Positions 1-8,775 are shown, counted from the first letter of the stretch. The stretch is DNA of 64,000 nt from Verrucomicrobiia bacterium (GCA_026125285.1 JAHCLO010000002.1:147115-211114); one strand, 5' to 3'. The notes: generated by a model not told the origin, from the letters alone. Program-made: numbers and translations.

Positions 1-161
1 AGAGCTTGGTCGGCGAACTGGCGCACGGCGGTGACAAAGGGAGCGGCGTTGGCTGGCGGAGATTCCGCCGCGGCAACCGGGTGCAGCATAGTGAGCGACG
101 CACAAGCAAAGCCCAGCAAGGTCCGCCAGGCCGTCTGCGCTTCCGAAGCTATGGTTCTCAT
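1..161 (-). CDS. Exported protein, N-terminal part only (cut by window edge)
   Basis: The reading frame starts with ATG at 161 on the minus strand and runs off the window edge, so only about 53 residues are visible. They form a classical signal peptide: a start with one arginine, a hydrophobic stretch LLGFACASLTMLHPVAAA and a likely cleavage site after AAA. The mature part begins ESPPANAAPF and is not recognisable. A GGAAGAG stretch lies about 8 nt upstream of the ATG and can act as ribosome binding site. The gene lies downstream of, and on the same strand as, the glycosidase-like gene that ends at 300. No function can be given from this fragment. Confidence 0.6.
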   Translation of the reverse strand, partial: MRTIASEAQTAWRTLLGFACASLTMLHPVAAAESPPANAAPFVTAVRQFADQA

Positions 162-299
162 GGGAGACTCTTCCAAAAGTGTGGCAGCGGATGTCCGTCC
201 GCTCTCGATTCTTGGAGAATGCAGCGGACTGACGTCCACTGCGACAAAGCATTGAAAACGTGGCATCGTGTTCGCCGTTTAACTGCCGCTGGTCGGCGC

Positions 300-1742
300 T
301 CATTCAGCCCGCCGCGTTGTGAGGGCAGCAACCCAATGCCCTTTCGCGGGCGCGGTGATTGTGACGGTGCTGCCGCCCTGGATAGGTTCGCGCTTGCCCC
401 ACTCGCCCGTGTTGAGGTCAATCCAGCGAACGTCGAACGTGCCAGTCACCGCCTTCAGGTCCAAGCCCACCGCGCCGCCATCGGTAAAGTAAAGAGCGTA
501 AGCCTGCCCGGCCTTTGCCGCGAGGTAGGCTTCGTTGTTCTCGCGCTCGTTGAGCAGGTGGTTCGCAGGTTCAACGTCCCAGAGTCTGATGAGGGACTCC
601 AACTTTCGGGCGGCCTTGATGGACGCGATGGCGGGTGCAGACAAGCCCAAGCCCGAATCCGGCCGATGGAATCGAACCGCCGCCGCGCCGCCAATGAGGT
701 GCCGCCAGAGCCGTTCGACGCCGTCGCGGTTGTTGCCGTAGCGGCCCGTGTCCGCGCCGTAGGTCTTCACCGTATTCAACGGGCGGGGCTGCTTGGCGGT
801 GTATTGCCGCACCCATTGGAAGTTGTCCCAGTGCTCCTGGCCCTTCTTCTGGTTGTTCTGGGAAACGTCGCAGAAGTCGTAGCGCTCGGGATGATCGAAC
901 GTGCGCTTGTGTCGGTCGGCTTTCAAATCCCAATCATCCCACATCTCAGTTACGCAAACCTGTTTGCCGGCTTGGCGGGCGCGTTGTTTGATGAACTCCG
1001 CCCAGTAAGCGCCCCAGGCCTCCTCGCCGGAGGTTTCGTTGTCCATGCAATACAGCACGTGATCGTGCTTAAGCGAGTAGGAGAGCAGCTTGTCCACAAA
1101 CCGCTGCTGATACTTGAAGACGACGGTGTTGTTGCGTTGTTTGGGTGTCGTGAAAAAGAACGGCTGCTTGTTCTGCCCGGGATGATCGGGATACTCCGCG
1201 GCCAGCCCGGATTGCTCGTGGGAATAATTGATGTTGTTCTTAGGATTGTAAGGATGCGGCGGCCAGTTCTTCGTGGAGTAATCAAACCGGTCCCACACTT
1301 CGATCTGCACAATGATGTCGCGCTCGGCGGTCCACTTGAGCATCGTTTCAAAGCGCCTCCAGTATTCGTCGTTCCACTGCTCCAGGTCGTATTTCCCGTC
1401 GGGCAATTGCTTGAAGGGATAGACCTCGAAGTCATGGTCTTTGCGATCGCTCATGGTGTTGCGGATGTAATTGCCGCCAACGGCTTTCATCGCGTCGAGA
1501 TGCGATTTGAGATCGGGAATCTGAAACAGGCTGTCATCTTTGCTGCCGCCCACGAGCAACACCGGCTGGCCCTTGAACTGCCAATAGCGCGGGTTCTTCT
1601 CGTAAGGGCAGATGCGGCCCGGATTTTCCGCCGCGAACGCAGTCACCGCCAGCGACGTGGCCACGAGCGCAACGATAAAGACGATTGGGGGCCGGTTGAT
1701 GACAGGATTGGCGAACAACCGCTGGGGAGGGTGCGTTTGCAT
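300..1742 (-). CDS. Secreted glycoside-hydrolase-like protein with C-terminal putative collagen-binding domain
   Basis: The 480-residue protein from the ATG at 1742 has a signal peptide (hydrophobic residues about 20-37, cleavage near AFAA). An in-frame ATG further upstream at 1850 would add 36 low-complexity residues and is less likely. The body is rich in Trp and Tyr (for example [20 protein letters not shown] and IEVWDRFDY), like DUF4038-type TIM-barrel glycosidase-like proteins. The last 80 residues ([32 protein letters not shown]) match the small beta domain known as the putative collagen-binding domain of collagenase. Such proteins are common in Verrucomicrobiota and Planctomycetota and probably act on polysaccharides outside the cytoplasm. 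The substrate cannot be told. A broken piece of a paralogue lies at 7106-7240. Confidence 0.75.
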   Translation of the reverse strand: MQTHPPQRLFANPVINRPPIVFIVALVATSLAVTAFAAENPGRICPYEKNPRYWQFKGQPVLLVGGSKDDSLFQIPDLKSHLDAMKAVGGNYIRNTMSDRKDHDFEVYPFKQLPDGKYDLEQWNDEYWRRFETMLKWTAERDIIVQIEVWDRFDYSTKNWPPHPYNPKNNINYSHEQSGLAAEYPDHPGQNKQPFFFTTPKQRNNTVVFKYQQRFVDKLLSYSLKHDHVLYCMDNETSGEEAWGAYWAEFIKQRARQAGKQVCVTEMWDDWDLKADRHKRTFDHPERYDFCDVSQNNQKKGQEHWDNFQWVRQYTAKQPRPLNTVKTYGADTGRYGNNRDGVERLWRHLIGGAAAVRFHRPDSGLGLSAPAIASIKAARKLESLIRLWDVEPANHLLNERENNEAYLAAKAGQAYALYFTDGGAVGLDLKAVTGTFDVRWIDLNTGEWGKREPIQGGSTVTITAPAKGHWVAALTTRRAE

Positions 1743-1956
1743 GGTCGTTTTGTTGCTGGAGGTTTGCTGCTGCTGCGAATTGGCCGTCGCGTTCACGGAT
1801 TTACCGTAAGTCCATCCCATCCGTCTGGCCAGTCCCAATTCACATTCCACCGCAGGTGCGAGGACAATCCGTTTGGCGCGCTACGCTGAAGCCCGCGCGC
1901 CGGGCCACCGTGCGGACAAACGCGGAATCAAGCGGAGAATCACTTCTTGCGCAGGC

Positions 1957-2907
1957 TCAACCGCCGGCATACACGGGGACGAGATACGTCTCCTCAAAAT
2001 CCAGGCCCGGCAAATCGAGTTTCACTTCCAGTTCCCAAAACACCGGGCGGGCGGCGTGTAAATGGGTGGGCAGCGCATCGGCGCCCGGCTCGAAGCGCAG
2101 TTCGATGTCTTCTTGCGGCTGGAAGGTGTGTTCGCGATCCAGAAACCATGTCCCGCTCCATTTTTGTTCATGCACCATGCGGGTGGATCGGTTCTTCCCG
2201 CTGCCGTGTGATTCGAACCACTCTTCCACACAGCGCAACGTAAAGCTGCCTCGTCTGGCCCGTGCGATGCCGGTGGCCGGCTGCCATCTTACCACGACCG
2301 GCTTCGTCAGCCGGAAGGGAAATTCGGCAAACTCGATGCGCGACCCGCCGAATTTGATCGCGCGCCCCAGAAGCAGCAACGCCTGCCACCAGACGGCCAG
2401 CAGAATGAGATCAAACAGAATGACAATGGCCTTCACCATCCAGGGCGCTTGCGTCCAGAATCCCCAGTAATTGAAGATTGAGAGGAACAAGGTCACGAAG
2501 GCGGCCCCACCCAGCGCCCGTGCCGGGCGCCGCCAACGGTTCACGGCATAGCCTTGCGGATTCCAGTCGTAGTCAGCCACGGCCGGTTCGCCCGCATGGC
2601 GTTGCATCACTTCCTTTCGCCGCCGGTTCGCGGTGTATTGCCGCCCGGCCATGCCCCACACCATAAGGCCGGCCAACGCGAATATGGCGCCAAAAACCGT
2701 CAATACCCAGTAGGGCGCGTGAACGCCTTTCGGATCCACGGGAATTACCTTTGTGCCCACGAAGATGATCAGCGTTCCAACCAATACGAACACGCCGCCA
2801 AAGACAAACGCCCCCAGCGTGGAAAACCCCGTCCGCGAACCGCGCGACTCGGTTCGACCCGACAAACGATGACGGTCCGCGGAGGTTTCGTAGCGGTCGA
2901 GAGTCAT
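1957..2907 (-). CDS. Four-helix membrane protein, DUF3592-like
   Basis: The frame is open from 3156, but its first 83 codons overlap an oxidoreductase gene remnant and a palindromic repeat, so the ATG at 2907 (MTLDRYETSADRH) is the likely start and gives 316 residues. Membrane segments are seen at about residues 28-52, 66-88, 130-150 and 158-182. The C-terminal half is soluble and beta-rich and ends FWELEVKLDLPGLDFEETYLVPVY, a pattern I associate with DUF3592-type membrane proteins. No enzymatic motif is visible. Function is unknown. Confidence 0.65.
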   Translation of the reverse strand: MTLDRYETSADRHRLSGRTESRGSRTGFSTLGAFVFGGVFVLVGTLIIFVGTKVIPVDPKGVHAPYWVLTVFGAIFALAGLMVWGMAGRQYTANRRRKEVMQRHAGEPAVADYDWNPQGYAVNRWRRPARALGGAAFVTLFLSIFNYWGFWTQAPWMVKAIVILFDLILLAVWWQALLLLGRAIKFGGSRIEFAEFPFRLTKPVVVRWQPATGIARARRGSFTLRCVEEWFESHGSGKNRSTRMVHEQKWSGTWFLDREHTFQPQEDIELRFEPGADALPTHLHAARPVFWELEVKLDLPGLDFEETYLVPVYAGG

Positions 2908-2973
2908 TGCCGTTGCACCATAGGCGGCTGCGCACAGCAAGGAAAGTGCAGACGATCCGCGCGGCGATGGTGT

Positions 2974-2995
2974 GAGCCGACTCAGGTCGGCTGCT
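2974..2995. repeat. Small palindromic repeat, AGCCGAC-loop-GTCGGCT family
   Basis: A 7-bp stem (AGCCGAC/GTCGGCT) with a 4-nt loop TCAG followed by GCTG. The same core with loop TCAC lies inside the giant ATPase gene at 48632-48649, and a longer relative (GTAGCCGCCGACGTCAGG) lies inside pheT at 38127. It is therefore a dispersed REP-like repeat and not a gene-specific element. Confidence 0.6.
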
Positions 2996-3009
2996 GCCCG
3001 AATCAGGCG

Positions 3010-3157
3010 CAGGTGTTCGGATGCATCAGGCACATCAACGCGAGTTCCTTGCGGCGCTCGATCTTGCCGTAGGTGGCCTCGCCGTGGACGGTGAACTCGG
3101 TGTTCTGGCCCATGAACGTGGTGGTGGCCTGCCGGGCCGTAGGTGGACTCAAACACG
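3010..3157 (-). pseudogene. Fragment of 2-oxoacid:ferredoxin oxidoreductase gene, middle part, frameshifted
   Basis: The minus strand reads FVFESTYGPAG in one frame and, after a one-base shift, TTTFMGQNTEFTVHGEATYG, then KIERRKELALMCLMHPN before a stop. I recognise this as the conserved TPP-domain region of pyruvate/2-oxoacid:ferredoxin oxidoreductases. The fragment lacks both ends and is frameshifted, so it is dead. A piece from further along the same kind of protein lies 2.7 kb away at 5793-6216, on the other side of the R-M operon and in the wrong order. The identification rests on memory of the family and should be checked by protein search. Confidence 0.5.
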
Positions 3158-3160
3158 AAA

Positions 3161-3958
3161 TCAGTCCGATGTGCGTTGCTGGTAATTCTTGAGATCCGCG
3201 TCAGTTACTGCTTCCGGTGGCACGAGTTTGTAGTGTTTCTCCGAACTGATGCTCACGCTGCCGTTGCTTTCCTCGAATTCAAACAAGGCAATCTCGCCGC
3301 CTTCCATGAACTGTGCGCCTATCGGCCTGCAAATCAGGCCGAGAAATTTGTGGGCACACACCGCAAAGTCTTGTTCGATTTGAACCACGTTCAGTTTGTC
3401 CGTGCCGCCCTTGGCTTGAATCGGAAAGATGTAGTGTGATCCCTTCTTGTCCACACCGACGTAAAGCTCGTCGGTTTCGACCTGCCCCATCTCCGGCACT
3501 GTAGTGCGCAGATGGTTTTGCAGCGAGTAGCAGGTCACACCCGTGAAAATATCCACGAGCCGGTTGTAGCGGAGACGAGCAAGCAGAGCCTGTTCATCGT
3601 TGAAGGCATACTTCGTCACGATGCCGGGCGTAGCGTCAGGAACTTTCGTAATCGCGAGGTTTGCGTTTGGCTGAATCGGTTTGTCGGCAACCAGCACCAA
3701 CCGGTAGCGGGCCTTGCCGGTCGGACGAATGATCCACGTTTCACCTTGGCCTGCCGCAGAGCGAATCTGCTCCGGCAAGTCGGCGCGATAGCGAAAACTG
3801 TAGATCAAATCACCGAGGTTTTTCGGAAGCTTGATGCGAAGCTGTCGAGCGACTGTTTCGATTTCGCCGCGCTCGAAATCTACCTGCTTCACACCTGATT
3901 TGAATTTTGAAGTGAAAATCCGTTCGATGATTGCCGCATAACGGTTCGTTCGTTTCAT
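3161..3958 (-). CDS. Type II restriction endonuclease, PD-(D/E)XK-like (R-M system 1)
   Basis: This 265-residue protein starts with an ATG whose last bases overlap the stop of the methyltransferase gene (ATGA overlap), so the two are translationally coupled. Residues about 160-187 hold a glutamate and aspartate rich strand (ETDELYVGVDKKGS) followed by IFPIQAKGG, which fits the E-x(n)-D/E-x-K catalytic core of PD-(D/E)XK nucleases. The position next to a DNA methyltransferase supports the call. The recognition sequence is unknown. The downstream border at 3157 is an oxidoreductase remnant, so the R-M operon seems to have landed in or next to a decaying gene. Confidence 0.75.
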   Translation of the reverse strand: MKRTNRYAAIIERIFTSKFKSGVKQVDFERGEIETVARQLRIKLPKNLGDLIYSFRYRADLPEQIRSAAGQGETWIIRPTGKARYRLVLVADKPIQPNANLAITKVPDATPGIVTKYAFNDEQALLARLRYNRLVDIFTGVTCYSLQNHLRTTVPEMGQVETDELYVGVDKKGSHYIFPIQAKGGTDKLNVVQIEQDFAVCAHKFLGLICRPIGAQFMEGGEIALFEFEESNGSVSISSEKHYKLVPPEAVTDADLKNYQQRTSD

Positions 3959-5364
3959 TTCGACCCCTTCTTCTCACGCTTGTCGCCTGGCCAGCGCAAC
4001 ACAACCACTTCTTCGCGCAATTGCTCACGAGTCGCCGTTGCCAAACGAGTACGAAACAAATCGAGGCCGACAACTTCGTAGCCAAGTGATTCAGCAATGT
4101 CCGCGAGAAGTTGGCCGGTTCGAATCATCACGCGCAGATAAGATGCTTGGTCGCCAACCACGTAAGCCAGTTGTGCGCCTGGCCGAAGCACTCGGCGCAA
4201 CTCGGCAAGGTGTCGGGTCATGCCGCCGAAGTAGAGCTTCGTTACGCGCGCATAGAGGCGCTCAAAGCCAGAGTCTTTGTTAAGTTCGATCCGCCGATTT
4301 TCAATTGCTGCCGCGATACGTTCAATTTCTTGGTGGCCTGCGACGTGAGAGTCGTCCGCATCGGACTTGTAAACTCCGCGCGTGTTGGAACGAACCAAGT
4401 TTTTCTTGAGGTCCCGCAAGTCCTCCTTCGACTTGATGAAGCCCAGCAACACTGATTCGAGACGGGTCGTACGAGTGTAGTCTTTCTCATTCGGATACGG
4501 CGGCGATGTAATTACTGCATCAACCGAATTCGCCGGCAACATGCTCGCCCCCTCGCGTGCGTCCGCTTGATAAATCACGGCTTCGGGTGTTTCACCGCGC
4601 GGTAGAATTTCCAAGTCCTGCGCCATTGCTTTGACACCATCCAACCAAAGGGAAACAACAGGCGCATCGCGCTTGGCCTGACCCACGCCAACTTCAGGTC
4701 CGAAATGCAGGTTGCTGATTCCGTTCACAAGCGCCGTGGCCAATCCAAGGCGTTCGTGATTGACGAACCGGTCATCATGGTGCTCGGCTAACGCTTCGAG
4801 CAAAACGAGGGCCTTGTGAAGAGGGAGTGGGCTGATTGAGTTCGTGAGCAGCAGGTTGGTGACTTCCGTCGGCAGAGTGCGCAGAGGCGCTTTCTTGACA
4901 ACAGGGCGTTCAAGCAGGCGCTGAGTGTCATCCTCAAAATACCCGTCACGCTCCAACCGCTCATTGGCCGTATCCGCAACCGTGAGGGCGTGGCGCAAAA
5001 GCTTTTGCGGGTCAATGTTCCACTGGACCTTCGTTCGACTGGCAAAACACGCCACCGGGTTCGACTCCAATCCAACGGCTCGGATACCAAGCTTTTTACA
5101 TTCAACCACAGTAGTTCCGGTGCCGCAGAACGGGTCCAAGACCTGGTGTCGCCCATTCAGTCCGAACTTCTCCGCGTAGTCGCGGACCAGATGCGGCGGG
5201 AATGAGAGCACGAAGCGGTACCACTGATGTGCGGCGCGGTCAGACATCTTCAATTTGTTGTCCTCACGTTCAGCCTTCTCCAGTCGGCGCGACGGCGCAG
5301 AATGTGCCTGCGCTTGCTGCTTCGGAAGCGAGAACGCAGGAAGTGTTGGTTGCTCAACGATCAT
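3955..5364 (-). CDS. DNA methyltransferase (adenine-N6 or cytosine-N4) of R-M system 1
   Basis: The frame is open from 5688, but the ATG at 5364 (MIVEQPTLPAF) gives a natural 469-residue start, since the upstream part overlaps another gene. AdoMet-binding motif I (LDPFCGTGTT) lies near residue 75 and catalytic motif IV (TSPPYPN) near residue 285. The SPPY form marks an amino-methyltransferase. Motif I comes first, with about 200 residues between the motifs that may hold target recognition. It modifies host DNA against the endonuclease encoded directly downstream. It overlaps the small gene upstream by 11 nt, giving a tight three-gene operon. Confidence 0.85.
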   Translation of the reverse strand: MIVEQPTLPAFSLPKQQAQAHSAPSRRLEKAEREDNKLKMSDRAAHQWYRFVLSFPPHLVRDYAEKFGLNGRHQVLDPFCGTGTTVVECKKLGIRAVGLESNPVACFASRTKVQWNIDPQKLLRHALTVADTANERLERDGYFEDDTQRLLERPVVKKAPLRTLPTEVTNLLLTNSISPLPLHKALVLLEALAEHHDDRFVNHERLGLATALVNGISNLHFGPEVGVGQAKRDAPVVSLWLDGVKAMAQDLEILPRGETPEAVIYQADAREGASMLPANSVDAVITSPPYPNEKDYTRTTRLESVLLGFIKSKEDLRDLKKNLVRSNTRGVYKSDADDSHVAGHQEIERIAAAIENRRIELNKDSGFERLYARVTKLYFGGMTRHLAELRRVLRPGAQLAYVVGDQASYLRVMIRTGQLLADIAESLGYEVVGLDLFRTRLATATREQLREEVVVLRWPGDKREKKGSK

Positions 5365-5674
5365 TTTCTCGGGAGGAAAGTGTGACTTGTTTTGAAGGTT
5401 CGTAGAGTCGAAACACGACGTTTGCTCCGCCAACGTCACGCACCGAAACAGCCCCGCCGTCAACTTCAGCAATTGCGAGAGCGTTTTCGGTGAAGTCGGC
5501 AGCCCACAAGCAACCCTCAGTATCTCGCCACTCGACGGAAAGCGCCAGATCGTCATCTTCGCCCTGAACCCCGTGCGAAGTCCGCAATTCAACCGTGAAG
5601 CCTGGCTCCACTGTGACAATCGGGGCGTCCACCAGACAACGGAGAATTTCTGACGCGCGATTTTGCATGAGCAC
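5354..5674 (-). CDS. Small acidic protein of unknown function, first gene of R-M operon 1
   Basis: This 106-residue frame starts at ATG 5674 (a second ATG two codons later is possible) and overlaps the start of the methyltransferase gene by 11 nt. The protein is acidic and probably beta-rich (ALSVEWRDTEGCLWAADFTENAL). It shows no helix-turn-helix, so it does not look like a standard controller protein. The overlap and shared strand suggest co-expression with the R-M pair. It could be a regulator, an accessory subunit or an unrelated hitchhiker. Confidence 0.5.
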   Translation of the reverse strand: MLMQNRASEILRCLVDAPIVTVEPGFTVELRTSHGVQGEDDDLALSVEWRDTEGCLWAADFTENALAIAEVDGGAVSVRDVGGANVVFRLYEPSKQVTLSSRENDR

Positions 5675-5792
5675 ATTCTTAACAACACTTCGCTACTTCA
5701 CAAGCTCTGTGTCCACCAAGCGCAATTGCCAAGCCTAAAGGAGAATGGCGGCGTTATCCCGCCGCACCACTCTGCAATTCAGAAACTTCGCT

Positions 5793-6216
5793 TCAAATAA
5801 TCGCCGCCAGTTCCTGCAACGTGCGCCAGTTTTAGAGGCGCTCTTGTTTCGCTTTGAAAAGGTTCTCGCTCGGGTTGCCGTCTTTGTCGAAGTGTTTCGA
5901 GAAGCGGCCTCGCCCCGTGGGATAGCGTGGCCGGACCTCCTGGGCAGTCGAGCGGACCCCGGCGGACGGGTGCGTCGTAACGTCTCAAGCGTGTTTATCC
6001 CATGGGGCAAGGTGCGCGCGAAGCGGATGAAGTCATAGACTTCGTTCGTCTTCGGCTCGATGAAGAAATCCTGTTTCTCGGAGGGGTTGCCCTGGAGGCT
6101 GAGGCGTGCGCGATCTTGTCGCCTTTGCGCGGGTCATACATGAGCACGGGGAACGTGCGCGTGTCCACGGCGAGCTTGCTTTGTTGCATCAGACAAAAAT
6201 GCAGCCAAAAATCCAA
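5793..6216 (-). pseudogene. C-terminal remnant of 2-oxoacid:ferredoxin oxidoreductase, with palindromic insertion
   Basis: Reading the minus strand, SKLAVDTRTFPVLMYDPRKG is followed after a frameshift by RLSLQGNPSEKQDFF, then YDFIRFART. The palindromic element at 5909-6011 comes next, followed by GRFSKHFDKDGNPSEN and QERL, an in-frame TAA, and NWRTLQELAAII before the natural stop. This order matches, from memory, the C-terminus of 2-oxoacid:acceptor oxidoreductases, where FARTEGRF would be continuous. The gene thus shows a frameshift, a palindrome inserted exactly between FART and GRF, a nonsense codon and a lost 5' part. Its broken end coincides with the start of the antitoxin gene on the other strand, suggesting that the toxin-antitoxin module truncated it. 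Confidence 0.65.
5909..6011. repeat. Palindromic element, long version (family PE), in an oxidoreductase remnant
   Basis: The left arm CTCGCCCCGTGGGATA pairs with the right arm TATCCCATGGGGCAAG with one mismatch and one G-T pair. The arms match the 67-bp elements at 23893, 24083, 24242 and 29041, but the inner part is about 71 nt instead of 35-36 nt and differs in sequence. It sits inside a 2-oxoacid:ferredoxin oxidoreductase pseudogene. Confidence 0.75.
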
Positions 6217-6468
6217 GTTGCAGAGCGGAAGGCATCAGCGCATATTTTGCGCATGGTCGCCCATGTGACAAAAGATGGTCTGGTCATTCCGCGCCGTTTG
6301 CTGCGGGGCATCAAACGGGTCGAGCTTCGGCGCGGCAAAAACCGGATCACGCTCTTTCCAGCCGACCAGGTTGACCCGATTGCCGGGCTGGGCCGGAAAC
6401 CCGTAACGTGCGGCGTGCCTGACGGATCAACCCAACACGACCGGCATCTTTACAACGGCAAGGCATGA
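6199..6468 (+). CDS. AbrB/SpoVT-like antitoxin of a PIN toxin pair
   Basis: The 89-residue frame starts at ATG 6199. A shorter start at 6253 (MVAHVTKDGLVIPRRLL) is also possible. The stretch VTKDGLVIPRRLLRGIKRVELRRG resembles the swapped-hairpin DNA-binding fold of AbrB/SpoVT-type antitoxins. Its stop overlaps the toxin start (ATGA), the usual arrangement of antitoxin-toxin operons. It should bind and neutralise the PIN protein and repress its own promoter, which would lie in the oxidoreductase remnant just upstream. Confidence 0.6.
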   Translation: MQPKIQVAERKASAHILRMVAHVTKDGLVIPRRLLRGIKRVELRRGKNRITLFPADQVDPIAGLGRKPVTCGVPDGSTQHDRHLYNGKA

Positions 6469-6872
6469 CGCCGGTCTTTCTCGACACCGGCTATCTCATC
6501 GCGCTCGAAGCCAGCGACGACGAAAATCACCGCGCTGCTTTACGTCACTGGCAAACCTTCCGCCGCAAACTCCCGCCACTGGTCACGACTTCGCTTGTGC
6601 TTTCCGAAACCGTCACGTTCTTCAATTCACGCGGCCAGCACGCCAAGGCGGTTGAAGTTGGAAACCGGCTGTTGGAAAGCCCCAGCGTCACCTTGGTGCA
6701 AGTGGATGATGCCCTGTTGCAGCGAGACTGGGAATACTTTCAAAAGCACGGGGACAAATCCTTCTCGTTGACCGATGGCGTCTCGTTCGTATTGATGAAA
6801 GAGCGCGGGATCAATCGGGCACTGGCCTTCGACAAGCACTTTGCTCAGGCGGGATTCACAAAGCTGCCGTGA
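6465..6872 (+). CDS. PIN-domain ribonuclease toxin (VapC-like)
   Basis: This 135-residue protein begins MTPVFLDTGYLIALEASDDENH, with the first PIN acidic residue (D in FLDTGYLIAL). ETVTFF supplies the conserved glutamate near residue 46, and SLTDGVSFVLMKERGI plus ALAFDKHFAQAGF the later acidic positions. Length and motif spacing fit VapC-like toxins that cleave RNA with metal ions. The start codon overlaps the stop of the upstream antitoxin gene by 4 nt. The pair sits in the accessory island between R-M system 1 and a glycosidase remnant. Confidence 0.85.
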   Translation: MTPVFLDTGYLIALEASDDENHRAALRHWQTFRRKLPPLVTTSLVLSETVTFFNSRGQHAKAVEVGNRLLESPSVTLVQVDDALLQRDWEYFQKHGDKSFSLTDGVSFVLMKERGINRALAFDKHFAQAGFTKLP

Positions 6873-7105
6873 TAGCATGCGTTTCATTGTCGGCGGTCAG
6901 GTGGACAAGGGCGCGGGCGAGATCCGGCGAAGGACCACGCGCCAGCGGGCGCAGGGACTTCTCCAGCCTGACCATGTCGCCGTGCAGTTTCATGCGCGTA
7001 GGCTAAACCGCGTCCGCCCGGCATTCCGAGCATTCGGTGGACAATTTCACTTGGCTTGCTCATCAGTCGTAGGTAGTCCAAAGAACACGCGAACACGATA
7101 CGCGG
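6873..7105. other. Gap without a clear gene downstream of the PIN toxin
   Basis: Together with the fragment at 7106-7240 this forms a 370-nt stretch without an intact gene. A minus-strand frame of 45 codons (MKLHGDMVRLEKSLRPLARG and on) ends just past the PIN stop and has protein-like composition, but it has no visible ribosome binding site. I cannot decide whether it is a gene relic. Confidence 0.3.
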
Positions 7106-7240
7106 CGAGATGCTCTTTCAGATCGGGAATCTGGAACAGATTGTCATCTTTGCTCCCGCCCACGAGCAACATCGGCTGGCCCTTGAACTGCCAGTAACGC
7201 GGATTCTTTTCGTAAGGGCGGATGCGATCGGAATTCTCGG
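7106..7240 (-). pseudogene. Internal fragment of a paralogue of the glycosidase-like gene at 300-1742
   Basis: The minus strand reads [36 protein letters not shown] and KEHLAA. The intact gene near 1500-1625 has [36 protein letters not shown] and KSHLDA. The match covers only about 45 codons and stops abruptly on both sides, so this is a gene fragment. It lies directly downstream of the PQQ-like gene. Confidence 0.75.
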
Positions 7241-7245
7241 CAGAC

Positions 7246-8445
7246 CTACGTTCCGCTCACGTCCACGCACACCACGTCACCCGCGGCATTGCGGCAATAG
7301 ATCTTGCCGTTCGACAAGACCGGGGTGGTCCAGCATTTACCGCTGAGAACCTGGGCGCGGGAGATGGGTTTGAATCCTGCCGGAGTGGCCTCGGCCACCA
7401 TCAGGATGCCGCGCTCGCTTAACACGATCAATTTGCCATCGGCCATGCTCAACGACCCCTTGCCCACGGATTTCTCCGTCCACTTCACTTCGCCGGTTTC
7501 AAACACCAGGCAACGAAGCTGGTTCTCGTCCACGCCATAAAGATGGCCTTGCCACAGGACGCAACTGTTCATGTGGTTGCGCATATTGCGGTTGTCCCAA
7601 ACATTGGTGGGCGGAGAAGTGCTGACGTCGAACACACCGCCACCGCGATTGTAACCCGAGGAGATGAAAACTTTATTGCCCAACAAGATGGGGTCGGCGG
7701 CGTTGACGTCATATTGCGTCTTCCATGGAAAACGCCAAATTTCCTTGCCGTCCTTGACCCGCAGCGCGACGACGTCCTGCTTGATGGCCATGGCGACGGC
7801 GGCCTCGCCCCCGGCCTTGAAGGGTACGGCGGTGGAATAACCTGCGGGATCACTTCCCGATGACCAAATCACTGTGCCGGACTGCTTGTCGAGCGCCGCG
7901 CCGGCCGCACCCACGTTCACAATGGCCAGATTGCCTTCGATCAACACCGAACTGGCGAAGCCCCACGTCGGCATTTCGGCCTTCAATTCCTCCATCAGGT
8001 TTTTCGTCCAGATCACCTTCCCGCTGGCCGCGTCCAGGCAATGGATCACGCCGCGTTTGCTCAACGTGTAAACCCGGTTGCCATCCACGGTGGGCGTGGC
8101 GCTGGGACCGCCTTCGTAATACTTGGGATCCAGCGCGCTGGGATAGGCATGTTTCCAGACTTCCGCACCCGTGTTGGCGTCGAAACAAAAAATCGTATCG
8201 GTGTCTTTGGTGTTGCCGACGGTAAAAACCCGTCCCTGGCTGACGGCAAACGAGGCAAACCCGATGCCGACTTTTGCCGTCCACAGTTGTTTGGGACCGC
8301 TGGCGGGCCAAGTAGTGGACCAGCCGGTTTCCTTCGATATGCCATTGGCATCCGGGCCGCGCCAACGAGGCCAATCCGCGGCGGTGGCAGACAGGGTCAT
8401 CGTCAGTAAGCCGGTGACCAAGGAGGAATGAATGAGCTTTTGCAT
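7246..8445 (-). CDS. Secreted PQQ-like beta-propeller protein
   Basis: Starting at ATG 8445 the protein has 399 residues, with a signal peptide ([20 protein letters not shown], cleavage near ATAA). The mature protein begins [19 protein letters not shown], the hallmark start of the outer-membrane-protein-like PQQ repeat family in Planctomycetota and Verrucomicrobiota. Repeats of the form [28 protein letters not shown] and [13 protein letters not shown] are blades of the propeller. The quinoprotein catalytic residues of alcohol dehydrogenases are not evident, so it is more likely a scaffold or sugar-binding propeller than an enzyme. A further ATG at 8535 would add 30 residues without a signal and is not preferred. 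Confidence 0.8.
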   Translation of the reverse strand: MQKLIHSSLVTGLLTMTLSATAADWPRWRGPDANGISKETGWSTTWPASGPKQLWTAKVGIGFASFAVSQGRVFTVGNTKDTDTIFCFDANTGAEVWKHAYPSALDPKYYEGGPSATPTVDGNRVYTLSKRGVIHCLDAASGKVIWTKNLMEELKAEMPTWGFASSVLIEGNLAIVNVGAAGAALDKQSGTVIWSSGSDPAGYSTAVPFKAGGEAAVAMAIKQDVVALRVKDGKEIWRFPWKTQYDVNAADPILLGNKVFISSGYNRGGGVFDVSTSPPTNVWDNRNMRNHMNSCVLWQGHLYGVDENQLRCLVFETGEVKWTEKSVGKGSLSMADGKLIVLSERGILMVAEATPAGFKPISRAQVLSGKCWTTPVLSNGKIYCRNAAGDVVCVDVSGT

Positions 8446-8720
8446 GGTTGGACACTTAGCCCAGCCTTGTGCGTGTGTCAATCGCGCGGGGACGTCGTGC
8501 CGGGCAATGGCTCGCCGCAGCCAGTTCACGCCCATGCGGTGCGGTGATGGATCAACAGTTTCAGGCCAAACCAGAGATTTGCGACTCCCTGGTAATTGGC
8601 ATCACGGTTTCATCGAGTTGTCCAACTCACCGATTGCGAAGCCAAACGTGTTGGGTTTGATCTCCTCTTGGCGCATCGCTCGCCGCTTGGCGGTTGTGCA
8701 GATTGGCCGCTCGCAAATAA
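8446..8720. other. Intergenic stretch between ilvB and the PQQ-like gene
   Basis: With the terminator at 8721-8753 this is about 330 nt between stop of ilvB and start of the PQQ-like gene, both on the minus strand. It should hold the promoter of the PQQ-like gene. No other feature is recognised. Confidence 0.4.
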
Positions 8721-8753
8721 AGAAAGCCGGGCCACAGATTCTGCGCCCGGCCT
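8721..8753 (-). terminator. Rho-independent terminator of ilvB
   Basis: On the minus strand a 7-bp stem GCCGGGC/GCCCGGC with a 12-nt loop is followed by TTTCTTTATTT. It lies 23 nt past the ilvB stop, so it ends the ilvB transcript. Confidence 0.75.
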
Positions 8754-8775
8754 TTGGAATTCCAGCCCGCTGCCC

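Noticed and set aside
6..1889. A plus-strand open frame of about 627 codons at the left edge
   Set aside because: It lies opposite the secreted glycosidase-like gene, which has a signal peptide and recognisable domains. The plus frame has neither.
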